Source: Polytrichum commune (taxonomy: Eukaryota; Streptophyta; Polytrichopsida; Polytrichales; Polytrichaceae). Taken from it: a stretch of DNA of 64,000 bases. The stretch's first letter is position 1, and the number at the start of each line of letters is the position of its first letter. Shown here in pieces: positions 34,763 through 45,083 of the stretch. The notes under the pieces are model-generated. The model did no database searches. It saw nothing but the letters and a program-made list of their open reading frames with translations, and was not told the origin of the DNA. The stretch lies in the NCBI GenBank assembly GCA_950295325.1, contig OX485803.1, forward strand, positions 51,227,554-51,291,553, written 5' to 3'. Made by a program: the position numbers and the translations under genes.

Positions 34763-37486
34763 AAGTCAGGGGACAGAAGTCAATACTTGAGAATGGCATC
34801 AGACTATGGACTGCAAGTCTTCTACAAGCACATGATCACAATCACCTAGTTCACAATCAGCACATTCAAAGGTACACAAAAGAAGAGTAATTGGAGCTTG
34901 CCTGTGTATTTGTAGCCTCTGGACTTTGAATGGTCTCAAGAGGCTGGAAGGTCGATGTAACAAGGAAAAGGAACGGCAAATCTATGATTGAGCGGTCACA
35001 ACACAGAGAATGCAGCTGGAGGAAGAGGAAGGAAGAAGAAGATCCAACAATTCGGTTCGGACAGTCTTGCCTATATATCTATTTCATATTCCACAAACCA
35101 TCTGCACAACCGTACACCACTATCTGCACATCAACAAACTTGCACTATTGTTTCACGGGTTTGGGATAACTCATGATGAACTTGAAAATCTTTCCTCAGT
35201 AGCCACCTGGCGATGACACTCTCACAAACTTGGCCACATGAAACAGGCGGACAATTCAATTCATGCTCTGGCAATGACACTTGTTCAAACTTAGCCACGG
35301 GAAGCTCCCAGACATTTCGAATCATACTTTAACCCCAACCGAAACAGACAATCAAACACATTAGCTCACACAACCCCTGAACATTTTTATTCTTCTCTCA
35401 AATACCTGGAACATGGAAGAATGATGATGATGATGATGATGTTCCAGACTCTCGCAGAAAGCATGTGCACAAGCTTCTAACTTCCGTGTTGAGTGTGCCC
35501 AACCCCCAAGACGCTCTGAAGTTACCTACAAAATTCTCTCAACCTACCTACCTACCTACACCCTTTTTACTCGTCTGATGGAACAATCCGTCAATCTGAT
35601 GGAGTCAGTCAGACCTGCAGAAGGCTTGGCATGAACAAACGTGTAACCCAGTGCATTAAATACCTCAACCAAAGTGTCTTTAGATTAAGCTACTACTCCC
35701 ACACATGGTAAAACGACAGAAGATTAAGCAGGGAAGACAGGGAAAGAGGTAGGTCTAGTGCATTCTCATGTTTCCAATGCAAATGCTCCAGTTCGTTTCA
35801 TTCCTCAAACTACGTGAGGTTGATAAATCAAGCAATTCAATCAATCTGACAGCACTCGAGCGAGGATTCCACTTGTGATCCTATGACATCTCGAAGACTC
35901 TCGAACGTCCCTTGACAATTCTCGTCGCCTGCCTACCTGCCTTCATTTGGGGTTGAGGGGCACGCACACAAACAAACAATCTCTCTATACATGATGCCCA
36001 CAGGAACTCCACTCACTAGACTCCCCACTCGGTGATCAAAGAGCTCTTAAAATCTTCCGATTCAGGGTTCATCAGCTCTCTTCGCTCTTCACTCACCTTT
36101 GTGCTCATTCACTTATCTAAAGTTCCTTCCTGCTATCAAATGATAAGTCCCTGCTCTGGAGCCTCCCTTGAGTAACATGTCTTCCTTGACACATTCAACT
36201 CACCCACCACCTCGGTTAGCTTCAAGCGGTGGCATTAAAATCTCTCCGGAACCTACCTGCCGCTGAACCTGATTCAAGCGGTGGGGATGCAAACCCACCG
36301 AATGGAACTGAAGCGGTTGGAAACCACGGATTCCCTAGGGTTACTGTAACTTTCGGCAACAACAGGCTGCAATTCAGGCAAAATCACATAATTTACAACC
36401 TCTCAACCAATCTCCAGCAACACCGGAATAATATTAAGCTCTTCATGCAAGTCTACCACTCTAGAAACATAGATTGCCACATGCTGCCAGAAAAGGAGTA
36501 CCCGCAGATGTTCCTCAAACATCCATATGCACGTCCTCTAATGAACTCTCCCATGGTTACTGCAACTTTCAGCTACAAGAGGGGGACTAACAGGCTGCAA
36601 TGGTGCTTACAATCCAATGGAAGACACCCAAACCAGAACTCAAGGAACTTGCGGCCATCACATAGAGGTTCACCTGACTCCACTGACTCCCTCCCTCGTC
36701 CTCTCGTGCGCCGCGTCAACCGAGAGAGTGCTTAGAAGCTGCGGCCGAATCCCTGCCTCCCAACACGAAAGCACCCAAACCCTGGAAAAAAAAAACAATA
36801 CAGATCTCAGGCAGGCCGCTCCTCTCCTCCCCCCTCGACTCTCCCTCTTCCCGCTGTCTCTCCGCCCTCCGAAGGAACACCCGGAAGCCGGACAAAGCCT
36901 CGAGCAAGTCTGTAGTAGGTCCCTGTCTCGGCAGAAACTCAAACAGCGAAACTCAAACAGCGAAACAGAGTAAAAGCAAATTAGGGTAAACGCACACAAA
37001 CACTCTCAACTGCCCAAAATGTGTAGGAAATCCAAGATGCGACTCCACATCACAGAGTATTAGCAAGACGATTGTGCACTGAAGCATCAAAGTTGTTTCA
37101 TTGAACCTGAACCGCATTCATTGAAGTCGAAATCCAAGCATAATCATACCCTAGCTGTTGATGTGTGACTGCTCAATGAAATCCTTCGCCGCGAAGTCCA
37201 ATCGCAATGACAACACCAAATCTGTCCTCATCGCCGTCATCACCACAAGGATCTGCACAATCATTTCGATTCGTGCAGTACACTCAAGAGAACAGACAAC
37301 CCTGAAAGACGTGACAGTACATGAGCTTGAGTGTACACCTGAAAAGACAACCCTCGAAGAACCTCCTGAACGAGGGTCGGAGCCCCAGGTTCTTCATCCA
37401 CGATCCACCTGCCGAACCGGTCACTTTACCGGTCGCGCCGGTTATCTCGGGCAGCTCCATCCGGGCTGACCCTGACATGTCAGGTA
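34763..37486. other. MULE right non-coding region
   Basis: About 2.7 kb upstream of the Ulp1-domain gene. It contains an ATG trinucleotide run at 35422-35442 and a GC-rich purine/pyrimidine-skewed block at about 36620-36960. Two related blocks of about 45 bp (36333-36378 and 36552-36603) each run from GGGTTACTGTAACTTTC-like to AACAGGCTGCAAT. The long plus-strand open frame at 36229-36735 has no recognisable domain. Its position suggests promoter and 5' UTR for the minus-strand gene, or a captured host fragment. Confidence 0.5.
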
Positions 37487-37526
37487 CCCCCTACAAAAGC
37501 TCGTAGGGGGTACCATATCGTCTGCC
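37487..37526 (-). repeat. MULE right terminal inverted repeat with hairpin
   Basis: The complement starts GGCAGACGATATGGTACC. On the plus strand, GGTACCCCCTAC and GTAGGGGGTACC form a perfect 12-bp hairpin stem around AAAAGCTC. Just inside lies the perfect palindrome CCTGACATGTCAGG. Confidence 0.95.
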
Positions 37527-37535
37527 GTCCAAGCC
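37527..37535. repeat. 9-bp target-site duplication of the MULE, right copy
   Basis: GTCCAAGCC, identical to 25553-25561. Confidence 0.95.
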
Positions 37536-38122
37536 CACGTAGTGATAATTTTAGGTGCCATTAGTGGCGCCAACTCATAACGGGCCTCCACTACCTTCAT
37601 GTAGGGTAGGTAATGGGCTCCACTTTATTTTGGTTGGTTCAAGGTGGGTTTAGGATGGCTTGTCAATGCCTATTTTAGCCATCCTATACACCGCCGGGGG
37701 AAGGAGAGGGGGGGGGGTGATGAATGCTTCTAGCCATACTATTCACAAAGCCAAGGAAGTAGGCCCATAAAAGCACAAAGGGAGTTGGTTCCTAGGATGC
37801 AAGGGGGACAGTACCCGGGAATCCGGGATGCAAGGTGACAGTCTTGCAAGCGAACAGGTGGGATCATGGAGGTGGCCATGTGGCTTTGCACACCGTTACT
37901 AGTTGGGCTTTGATCTAGCTTGGGTCTACTACTCAACTAGGTTGTGTTGGTATTAGGCAATGAAGATGGCATTCCTCATCGTATGCAAGGTTGCCATACA
38001 CATGACTTATGGACTGGTTTAAGGAAGCTAGTGGTTTTGACTTTGAATATTTGTCACATATCCAAATGAGGCTAAAAACATATTATCTTTCGTTATACCT
38101 ATGTTTAGCCCAAAGCTAATAT

Positions 38123-38124
38123 GA

Positions 38125-38152
<28 letters not shown>
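38123..38152. repeat. (AT)n microsatellite
   Basis: A TA/AT run of about 30 bp inside the right part of the interrupted older element. Confidence 0.9.
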
Positions 38153-38155
<3 letters not shown>

Positions 38156-38479
38156 ATGTCAACCACATAGCCACATGTATGTGCAATCGCTTAAAGTGTT
38201 GGTTTTAGCACCCTCTACCTTAGTGTGTTTTGAGCGCGACTACCCAAAAATACATCAACTGAATCTGCTCCCATTACTGTATTATTGAGCACCATACCCA
38301 CACATTGCATGGCTTAATCCCATTCCCCCGACTCTCAAACAAGAAAGGGTGAAGGGCGGTAAGTGCTTCTCCTTCTTGTTTCTTTTTCTAGGCACTTCCA
38401 AATCCACATTCGAGTGTGACCTTTAGATTGGACCAAGAATCATCTCATCCATGCACAATTTGTACATTGCAAAAATCAT

Positions 38480-38760
38480 CATTTCAAGTTTTAGGTTTAG
38501 AGTAGAGATGCAAAAATTAGAAGAGCTCAAACGGAAGATGACATCTTCTCTAAACAATCACAAGATCTTTCAAAATTATTTTGTTTTTGAACCTCAATTG
38601 CTAGCATGTTTTCAACACATAATCCAATCTTATCATAGCACATGTCTTTTTGGTATCCATTCTTAACTAACTAGACTTGCCATATATCACTCCAACTATA
38701 AGCGTCCAATCAAGAAGAGTGGTCACACAAGGCCCACAAACCTTATATGTATGTTTGGAA
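38480..38760 (-). mobile_element. MITE family A copy, reverse orientation
   Basis: The minus strand reads AAGGTTTGTGGGCCTTGTGT, then GATATATGGCAAGTCTAGTT and AGATTGGATTATGTG, in the family order. Confidence 0.6.
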
Positions 38761-38817
38761 GTACTTGAGGTATGTAAAGCTTAGGAGTGTCCAAGTTTAC
38801 CAGTATGTTTGTAAGTA

Positions 38818-39162
38818 TACTGCACTGAATATGGTATTAAATGTCATGTGGTATTATATGTCACTGTGATCACTTTCCTTATGACACTTCTTGTGAATAA
38901 GTTTACAAATATTGTCATTCCAACGCACTTTTAGTTCATTCAAATGTCAATTATTGAAATAAATTTTGGAACGTTATGCATCTTAACATTTTTGTTATGA
39001 AATATTGTCATGGGTGATTATAATTAGGATAAAATATCACTTAGTAAGTGACAGTAGTTGCAACATTGTTAATCTATAATGCCCAAATTATTTTTACAGA
39101 AAATGACAAATAATGTTAGGTTTACATTTACTGTAGCGACACTAAATACAATGTTTAGTGTA
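38818..39162 (+). mobile_element. Family T element, copy 3
   Basis: Starts TACTGCACTGAATATGG and ends ATGTTTAGTGTA. The interior GACACTTCTTGTGAATAAG matches copy 15254 in the same orientation. The left terminal repeat is degenerate. Confidence 0.6.
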
Positions 39163-39333
39163 CTTATGTAACTGTACGTGATTGGGCACATAAGATACAA
39201 GATAGTGCCAATTTTGGGCTTTAAAGCCGCCAACTTGGAATGCAAAACTGGCCATCCGTGCCTTCAATGAGAAAATGGGAAATATATAGGAGATGTCTCA
39301 GCCTAAGTTCTAACAGAAGCACCAACTACCTTA

Positions 39334-39832
39334 GGCCCACTTCACACACGAGCCAAGAGCCGTGACCATGAGATTGTGAGAGCCCAAAAGAAAGTGTCCA
39401 AAGGCCGTCCCAACACACCTCCATAAGCATGTAGTGTGGTCACGGACCCTCAAGTGTAGTGTGAAGCCATATGTGACCGGGCCCTCAACCAAATGTTATT
39501 TCAATGAATGTCTATGTATGCGGGTTCTCACACATGATAAAATAGAATAAATCAACAGTTGTGAGCGTTCGGAGTGTCATGGTCTCCTGATTTTGTGGTA
39601 GGCCTACCTCCAAGAGGTGGTTTTTGAAAATAATCCAAGTGACCATGAAACATGATCCATTTGATGCTATGTAGGAATTCATGTAGACTTTACATCCATC
39701 TTGCATTCACATACTCCATTGGTCCCTCAAGCGTAGTGTGAAGCGAACTTAGACCAGCTCCGCCTTTTCCATCAATGACAGTGCTTGAAGTGTAATGGTC
39801 ACATGCTCTCAATCTCGTGTGTGAAGCGGCCC
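39334..39832 (-). mobile_element. PIF/Harbinger-type MITE, copy 2
   Basis: The 499-bp element is flanked by TTA (39331-39333 and 39833-39835). Ends are GGCCCACTTCACACACGAG and CTCGTGTGTGAAGCGGCCC. The interior matches 19812-20289 in inverted orientation, including GCATGTAGTGTGGTCACGGA and GATAAAATAGAATAAATCAA. Confidence 0.85.
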
Positions 39833-40582
39833 TTACTAGGGGCCATAATGGGTCTATTATTCTATACTACAAACTTGAAAATGCATAGTTTAACCCTTAA
39901 TTGCATTGGAGTACATTCTAACAAATTTGGAAGTTTCATACCACCTTTCATGTTGAGGGCATTTGAGCCCACTATCGCCAACATTTTGTTTGATTCGGTG
40001 TTGGTATGTAAAACTCGATTTCAACATGAAGTTGCAAGGGGGTGGGGCGGGGAGGGGGTCATTTCATCATAAGTTGAGAAGATTCCACAGTTGTCAAGTC
40101 AAAAGTTTTCGGATTGGGGTTAAGGTTTGAATCTGGGGAGTGAACTCCTCATATCATGTGCAAAATAACGTGAATGTAAGGAGGGGTATTATTTGAGGCA
40201 TAAGTGTACATAATATACATAAGGGAGAGGTATTAATTTTTTGGGTGTGTACATTCAAAAAGGCTATCGAGTACTTTGAAGTAGACATAGATGTACAAAA
40301 AGGGGACCCAAGGTTTAGAGAAAATTTCCGACAATAGATGTGTTAGTTTCATCCAATTTGCATTTTCATCCATTCTTGTCATATGGTAATAGTCGTTAAT
40401 GACTCCCTTGTCCATTATTTTTCGCATATGGGTTATAGGTCAAACTAGAGGCTCTTGGAGTGCTCATGGGCTCCCTTGAGTTTCGCTCTCCGGATTGTGG
40501 CTAAGTCATTGTGCTCTTGTCTTGGTTTTTTTGATGCAATTGTTGATTTGCATCCTATGGATGAAGAAAATGTTCAATGAAC

Positions 40583-41194
40583 TCGGGGGCCGGGGCGGGG
40601 GGTGACTCGCCAAAAAGTAGAAACCACATGAGAACAACTATAGGGTGTTTTTTATTCACTGGCAAGAAAATTTCTATAAACTTTGGAACTACCATAGCCT
40701 ACTTAAATTGCGAAACATGTGATTATATATAATTTAGCATAAGGGGAAAACCCCCACTCTAGGTTTGAGGTAGAAAGAAATTAGTATGACAAAAATAATG
40801 AAGGAATTTGAAAAAAAAAATAGAATGATTTTATTCACATATAATACATGCAAAAGGGTTGAAAAATTAAACGACTAGGTTATGATGTGTACACTCTTCT
40901 TTCACCAATATATAGCAATGTGGATATATGCCATGCCATATTGGAGTTTTAGGTATGCCTTCGCACGGAACGAGTAAATCAAAATTTTATAAGTAATTTA
41001 GCATCATTTGAAATAATGTAGGTTTTCTTTTATAATTACCTATAGAGTGTTGAATATTTGGTGAAGAAGTTTTTGTTTCTACTTAAAGGGTTCCCTAAAA
41101 CCAAATGAGGAGATAAATAACCCCCATAAAAATACCCTTTGTACGCACGTGGTTACCTAACACAAGAGGGAGAGGACCCCCCCCCCCCCCCAAG
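40583..41194 (+). mobile_element. MITE family G, copy 2, nested, with target-site duplication
   Basis: The 612-bp element has G-rich inverted ends (GGGGGCCGGGGCGGGGGG at the left, a C run at the right). It is flanked by TCAATGAAC (40574-40582) and TCAATGAAT (41195-41203), a duplication of 8 or 9 bp. The unoccupied relative of this site is at 19390-19398. It is closely related to 13880-14459. Size, duplication length and G-rich ends would suit a Mutator or hAT derivative; which one is not decided. Confidence 0.75.
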
Positions 41195-41723
41195 TCAATG
41201 AATTTCTCATTAGAAAGTGAACATGGATTTTACATGTAATAAAGGCATATTTAATTAATGGTTTATATTTTTATATGTAGTGGAGGCAATCCTCACATTA
41301 AATTGAAAAGCTTAATATAAATACAGGAGTCCGTTTTCTAGCATGTTGTTAGTATGTAGACATTTGTTTATCTATAAACTTCTTGCATATAAGGGGTTTA
41401 ATATCATAGTGACCCACGCACGTCATTAAGGTTTCCAATGAAGAGTCCACCCCCAAGGGGTTTGAAATTCTTCATCTAATCAAGGATGATATGATGGATG
41501 TGTATAAAATAGAATCTTTTTATTTTATACACATGATTACATAAATGTGAGAAGTTGAATTAAAAAAAAGTATGAAGTTAATGTGTTTTTTTAGAGGAGT
41601 GTCCCCTAAGGGGCCCACTCTTCATCAAAACTCCAAATGACATGTATGTGTGGCTATGAAATTAGACTAACTAAGACATAATAATAATAATAACAACAAC
41701 GGTCCACTACATTATAAACTCAT

Positions 41724-41757
<34 letters not shown>
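41724..41757. repeat. (GATA)n microsatellite
   Basis: About eight AGAT/GATA units in the right arm of the inverted pair. Confidence 0.95.
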
Positions 41758-42119
41758 TTCCAATACAATGTAATAAATGCCTCCACTACCTACACAAAAT
41801 TTAAACCTTGATAATATAGGTCTTTGTTATGTATACAATCCATCTCCACTTTCATTGAGAAAGTCATTGAATATTTTTCATTCATAGGACGCAAGTCATA
41901 CTAATATGACCATACAACATATGTCTATTGTCACAAAAAATCCCTAAATCTTGGTACCCGCTTTTGAACATCTACCTCTACTTTGAGTTTTCAGTTGCAT
42001 TTTCATTTGTACACATTGGAGGAAAGACAATATCTCCCCCTTATGTATGCAAATGCCTCAAATAATACTCCTTTTCAAACTTATGCTAGTTTGCACATGG
42101 TATGAAGAGTGAAACCTCA

Positions 42120-43970
42120 CATTGAACTTGAATACCATCTTTCAAGCATGTGTTGGTTGTGACATGGTGTGGTGTAGGGTGATCTCCAAACTATTGAACA
42201 TAGTTGATACTTGCAATGATGACATGAAGCGGCGGTTTAGAGCACTTTGTCCCCAAGAAGTGCCCTCTAGAGTCACCAGGGGATAATTAAGAGTTGAGAG
42301 TTCAAGTCAAGAAACCAACTCCAACTCATTCATATGTATTCATGTTTTCTCCACCCAACTCTCATTTAAGGCATATGTGTTACATTGGATGGAAGAGTGC
42401 AATATGTAGAATGCCTAAATCAAATTAGGGTCATAGTTGGCAAGATTGACTAAAGCACATTCTTGGAGGTGTGAAATACCAAAAAAGAGTTGTATTTGAA
42501 AACTCTAACGGAACCTATCATGGGAAAGAGGAAACCCCCATTGAGTTAGCCAATGACGGTCCCCTTGCATGGCACGCTCTAAACATGTGGTTGCTTAACC
42601 CGATCAATTTAGCCACACTTGGCCGAGATTGTGAATTTTTGAAGCCTTGTGATTTTGCCAACATAGTAATTACTTTACTACAAGAATTGTGGGTCTCTAA
42701 TTGGCATTAAGGAATCTCTAAGTGGACTTTGGGTTGCTACATATTGATTTCTTCAATATAGGCTAAGAGTTAGCTTGATACAACGCATGACTTCTTATTA
42801 CATGACTTCTTATTATGGCATGGTTTTCTCTCTGGTTTAGAATCAATATGCATGTCACACACCTTTTTAGCTAGTCGAAGCTTAGTGAAAATGAGAGTTA
42901 CAGAAAAGTTAGCTAGCTAAAGCTAAGTAAGAATCCTAGGTTCGATGAACCTAGCTAGCTAAAGCTAAGTGACAAATAAAGGCCCGGGAAATTTAACTAG
43001 GTGTTGCTAGTTGGCCAGTTGTCCAAGGTCTGAAATATTGAAAATGACAATTATGTTTTTTCCTTCAATGATCGAACAAAAACGTATTTTATTAGCAAGG
43101 AGGCCAAATGTTAGATGAAGAGGAGGGGGGGGGGTCATAAGTGTGCATCACACCAAGCCTCTTGTCAAGGGACATTTTCATGTTTACTATTCAAGTGAAG
43201 TCAATTAACGTTAATAATTTAGATTGCCTACATGTCATGTGGCAATAGCATCATTATGGTGTCCATCATACCATATATTTGTTTGTTATTATTGCACCTT
43301 CATAATATACGAGTCATGCCATGCAATGCAACACACCATACCACTTGTGATTTTGTTGACCATAAAAATTTCACACCAATGCTAAAGACATTTGAAACTA
43401 TCTGGTCCATTCTATTTATAATCCCCACTTTTTGTAACAAAAGGTGTAGCTTCAATGTGATGAATGTACTTCAGTAGTATAGTTTTAAAGAAAAAAGGGT
43501 ATCATGTTTGTAAACTAATGTATTATGGAGATTTGACACATGCATAACATAGCACAATACTATAAATTAATACTCGGTGGATTCAAATGATAGTGTGCAA
43601 ACTTTCAGCTTCGTGATTACAAAATATTTAATTCTCGATTAACTTCATAAAGACTTGGAGTGTGCCACCAATCAATGGTTGCTTCAAGATTGACAGATGC
43701 AATAACTGCAAGGCAAGAACCTCAACAGTTAGTCTCATATCTTAGAGGCTTTTTGAGGCATACCATAGAGGACTCTCTAATTCGACAAAAAATAACAATT
43801 TTTCCTTCAAGTCTGGCCATTTGTCTTTCTTCCATTTGCTGAGACCACTTAAACCCGGCATGGAAACTACAATCAGCACAACTGAAGATGAAATAGAGCA
43901 ACCTCTATAGTATTCCATTGCTCTTGGTATGATTGGGTGGGCGGCATGTGTTAGTTCATGGCATGCTGCA
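42120..43970. other. Intergenic, no gene seen
   Basis: Contains repeated AGCTAGCTAAAGCTAAGT words at 42905-42970 and a poly-G run near 43123. Short open frames (42,471-42,710; 43,232-43,477; 43,660-43,842) have no family resemblance. Confidence 0.45.
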
Positions 43971-43977
43971 CTGCTCA

Positions 43978-44176
43978 GGGAGAACCAGCAGTTAGTTACA
44001 GATGAACCGGCTGAGTTTGAGGAATAACCGGGTGAAGTTCAACACTTCAGGACAATTACCGATCTTTTTAGAGGAATCTATAGAATATACCTCAAATGAA
44101 TAAAGCAAAACCGGAAGATGTGAACATGTAACCGGTTGGATTTAGAATTACTAGGATCTTGACCGACTATGCCCAA
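43978..44176 (+). repeat. Dispersed repeat family C copy
   Basis: Shares GATGAACCGGCTGAGTTTGA, GGAATCTATAGAATATACCT, GTAACCGGTTGGA and ACTAGGATCTTGACCGA with 5937-6133 and 23176-23375. Confidence 0.7.
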
Positions 44177-44179
44177 AAA

Positions 44180-45036
44180 CTTCCCAGGCACTGGCATGCA
44201 AGAACGAAAACATACCTCTACTGTAGCATTTGAAGGCAGGTACAACATGAATATCACCCAGAAATCTTGGTAAGGAATCTCTGGACATAATTTACTGTAG
44301 GTACAACTCATGAACGATATACTGTCTACATGTCTAAGGTATTGTGGAGACTATTGTAGTATGTCCACTTCCTCAGAAACTAATGACAACCAACCACAAA
44401 TGTTCACTCTGAACTGACACTCGTGGTTTCAGTTCCTATAAAGGAACAGTCTAATTTGACAAATCTATCAAGGGCTCCACACATTGAAATTTGAGAGTTC
44501 ACTCAACTGTCCTTGTTCGGTCAAAAATGATGTGATTGTTGGGTGTGACCTGGCATCTGCTGTATGATGTAAATTCCCTATGTAATTGCAAGAAGAGAAG
44601 ACACCAAAACTAAGTCACTGGGCAGAAGACACCAAAAATACACTGAAAAAGGAAGGCATAAAATTGCATGGGTAACCATATCACCCACATGGAGTATAAC
44701 TAGAAGAACTTTGCCTGAAGATGGTCAGCAAATATTTAGTACACCTAAAATCTACATTCTGTAGACCTGTTGAGAACAAACGAGAGACCATAATAACTTT
44801 CATAATCAACCATCAAAATCACCTGTAAAGTTTCTTGGAACCAGCACAGTGGACAGGAGAGTGTGCTGTATACATCAATGCAAACCTGCTTGCAAATAAT
44901 TATTTACCAAAAACAGCTTCTATTCAACCTCCAACCTCTCACTTTCTGGAAGACAGATTCCTAAACGCGGTTATGTTCTCTCATTGCTGCAAAAGGAAGG
45001 CATGTGGATAGAAGAATAATTACCCCAATTTTGAAA
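44180..45036. other. SDG40 downstream flank, no gene seen
   Basis: No open frame of note and no repeat partner in the window. Confidence 0.4.
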
Positions 45037-45042
45037 TTTATT
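45037..45042 (-). terminator. Candidate poly(A) signal of SDG40
   Basis: AATAAA on the minus strand, about 42 nt after the SDG40 stop codon. The match is canonical, but plant poly(A) signals are loosely defined. Confidence 0.5.
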
Positions 45043-45083
45043 GATGCAATACGTTCATGACAGTCTGGGATACTGGTAAGACC

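Larger units (their letters stand above)
25562..37526. mobile_element. Complete Mutator-like element (MULE) with transposase and Ulp1-protease genes
   Basis: The 11,965-bp element is bounded by GTCCAAGCC on both sides. The terminal inverted repeats (25562-25601 and 37487-37526) match at 39 of 40 positions, beginning GGCAGAC. Each end carries a hairpin (CCCCCTAC...GTAGGGGG) and then a CCTGACATGTCAGG-like palindrome. Two convergent genes occupy the middle: transposase (plus) and a Ulp1-domain protein (minus). Plant MULEs carrying ULP1-like peptidase genes are known (the Kaonashi type in Arabidopsis, CUMULE in melon); assigning this element to that broad class rests on gene content. The transposase catalytic residues and the Ulp1 triad are present, but one transposase intron lacks a normal acceptor, so autonomy is uncertain. 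Confidence 0.95.
25444..38226. mobile_element. Older TIR element interrupted by the 12-kb MULE
   Basis: The left end TAAGGTAGAGGGTGCTAAAA (25444) and the right end, whose complement reads the same (ending 38226), are inverted repeats of about 26 bp. Only about 0.8 kb of this element itself remains outside the MULE: 25444-25552 and 37536-38226. A related copy at about 54063-54750 aligns across the junction without the insert. It has no coding capacity and no clear target-site duplication. Confidence 0.65.
40135..42115. mobile_element. Repeat family F, inverted pair (foldback-like)
   Basis: The left arm (40135-40582 plus 41195-41460) and the right arm (42115-41595, inverted) share AGGAGGGGTATTATTTGAGG-like, AGAAAGTGAACATGG-like and TGAAGAGTCCACCCCCAAGG-like blocks in opposite orientation, about 140 bp apart. 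A MITE (40583-41194) is nested in the left arm. It could be one palindromic element or two elements inserted head to head. No target-site duplication was identified. Confidence 0.6.

Noticed and set aside
36229-36735. 168-codon plus-strand open frame in the MULE
   Set aside because: No domain; composition follows the local GC-rich block; the internal duplicated segments are not in a consistent reading frame.
40135-42115. LTR retrotransposon
   Set aside because: The two long related segments are inverted relative to each other, not direct, and no primer-binding site, gag or pol sequence lies between them.
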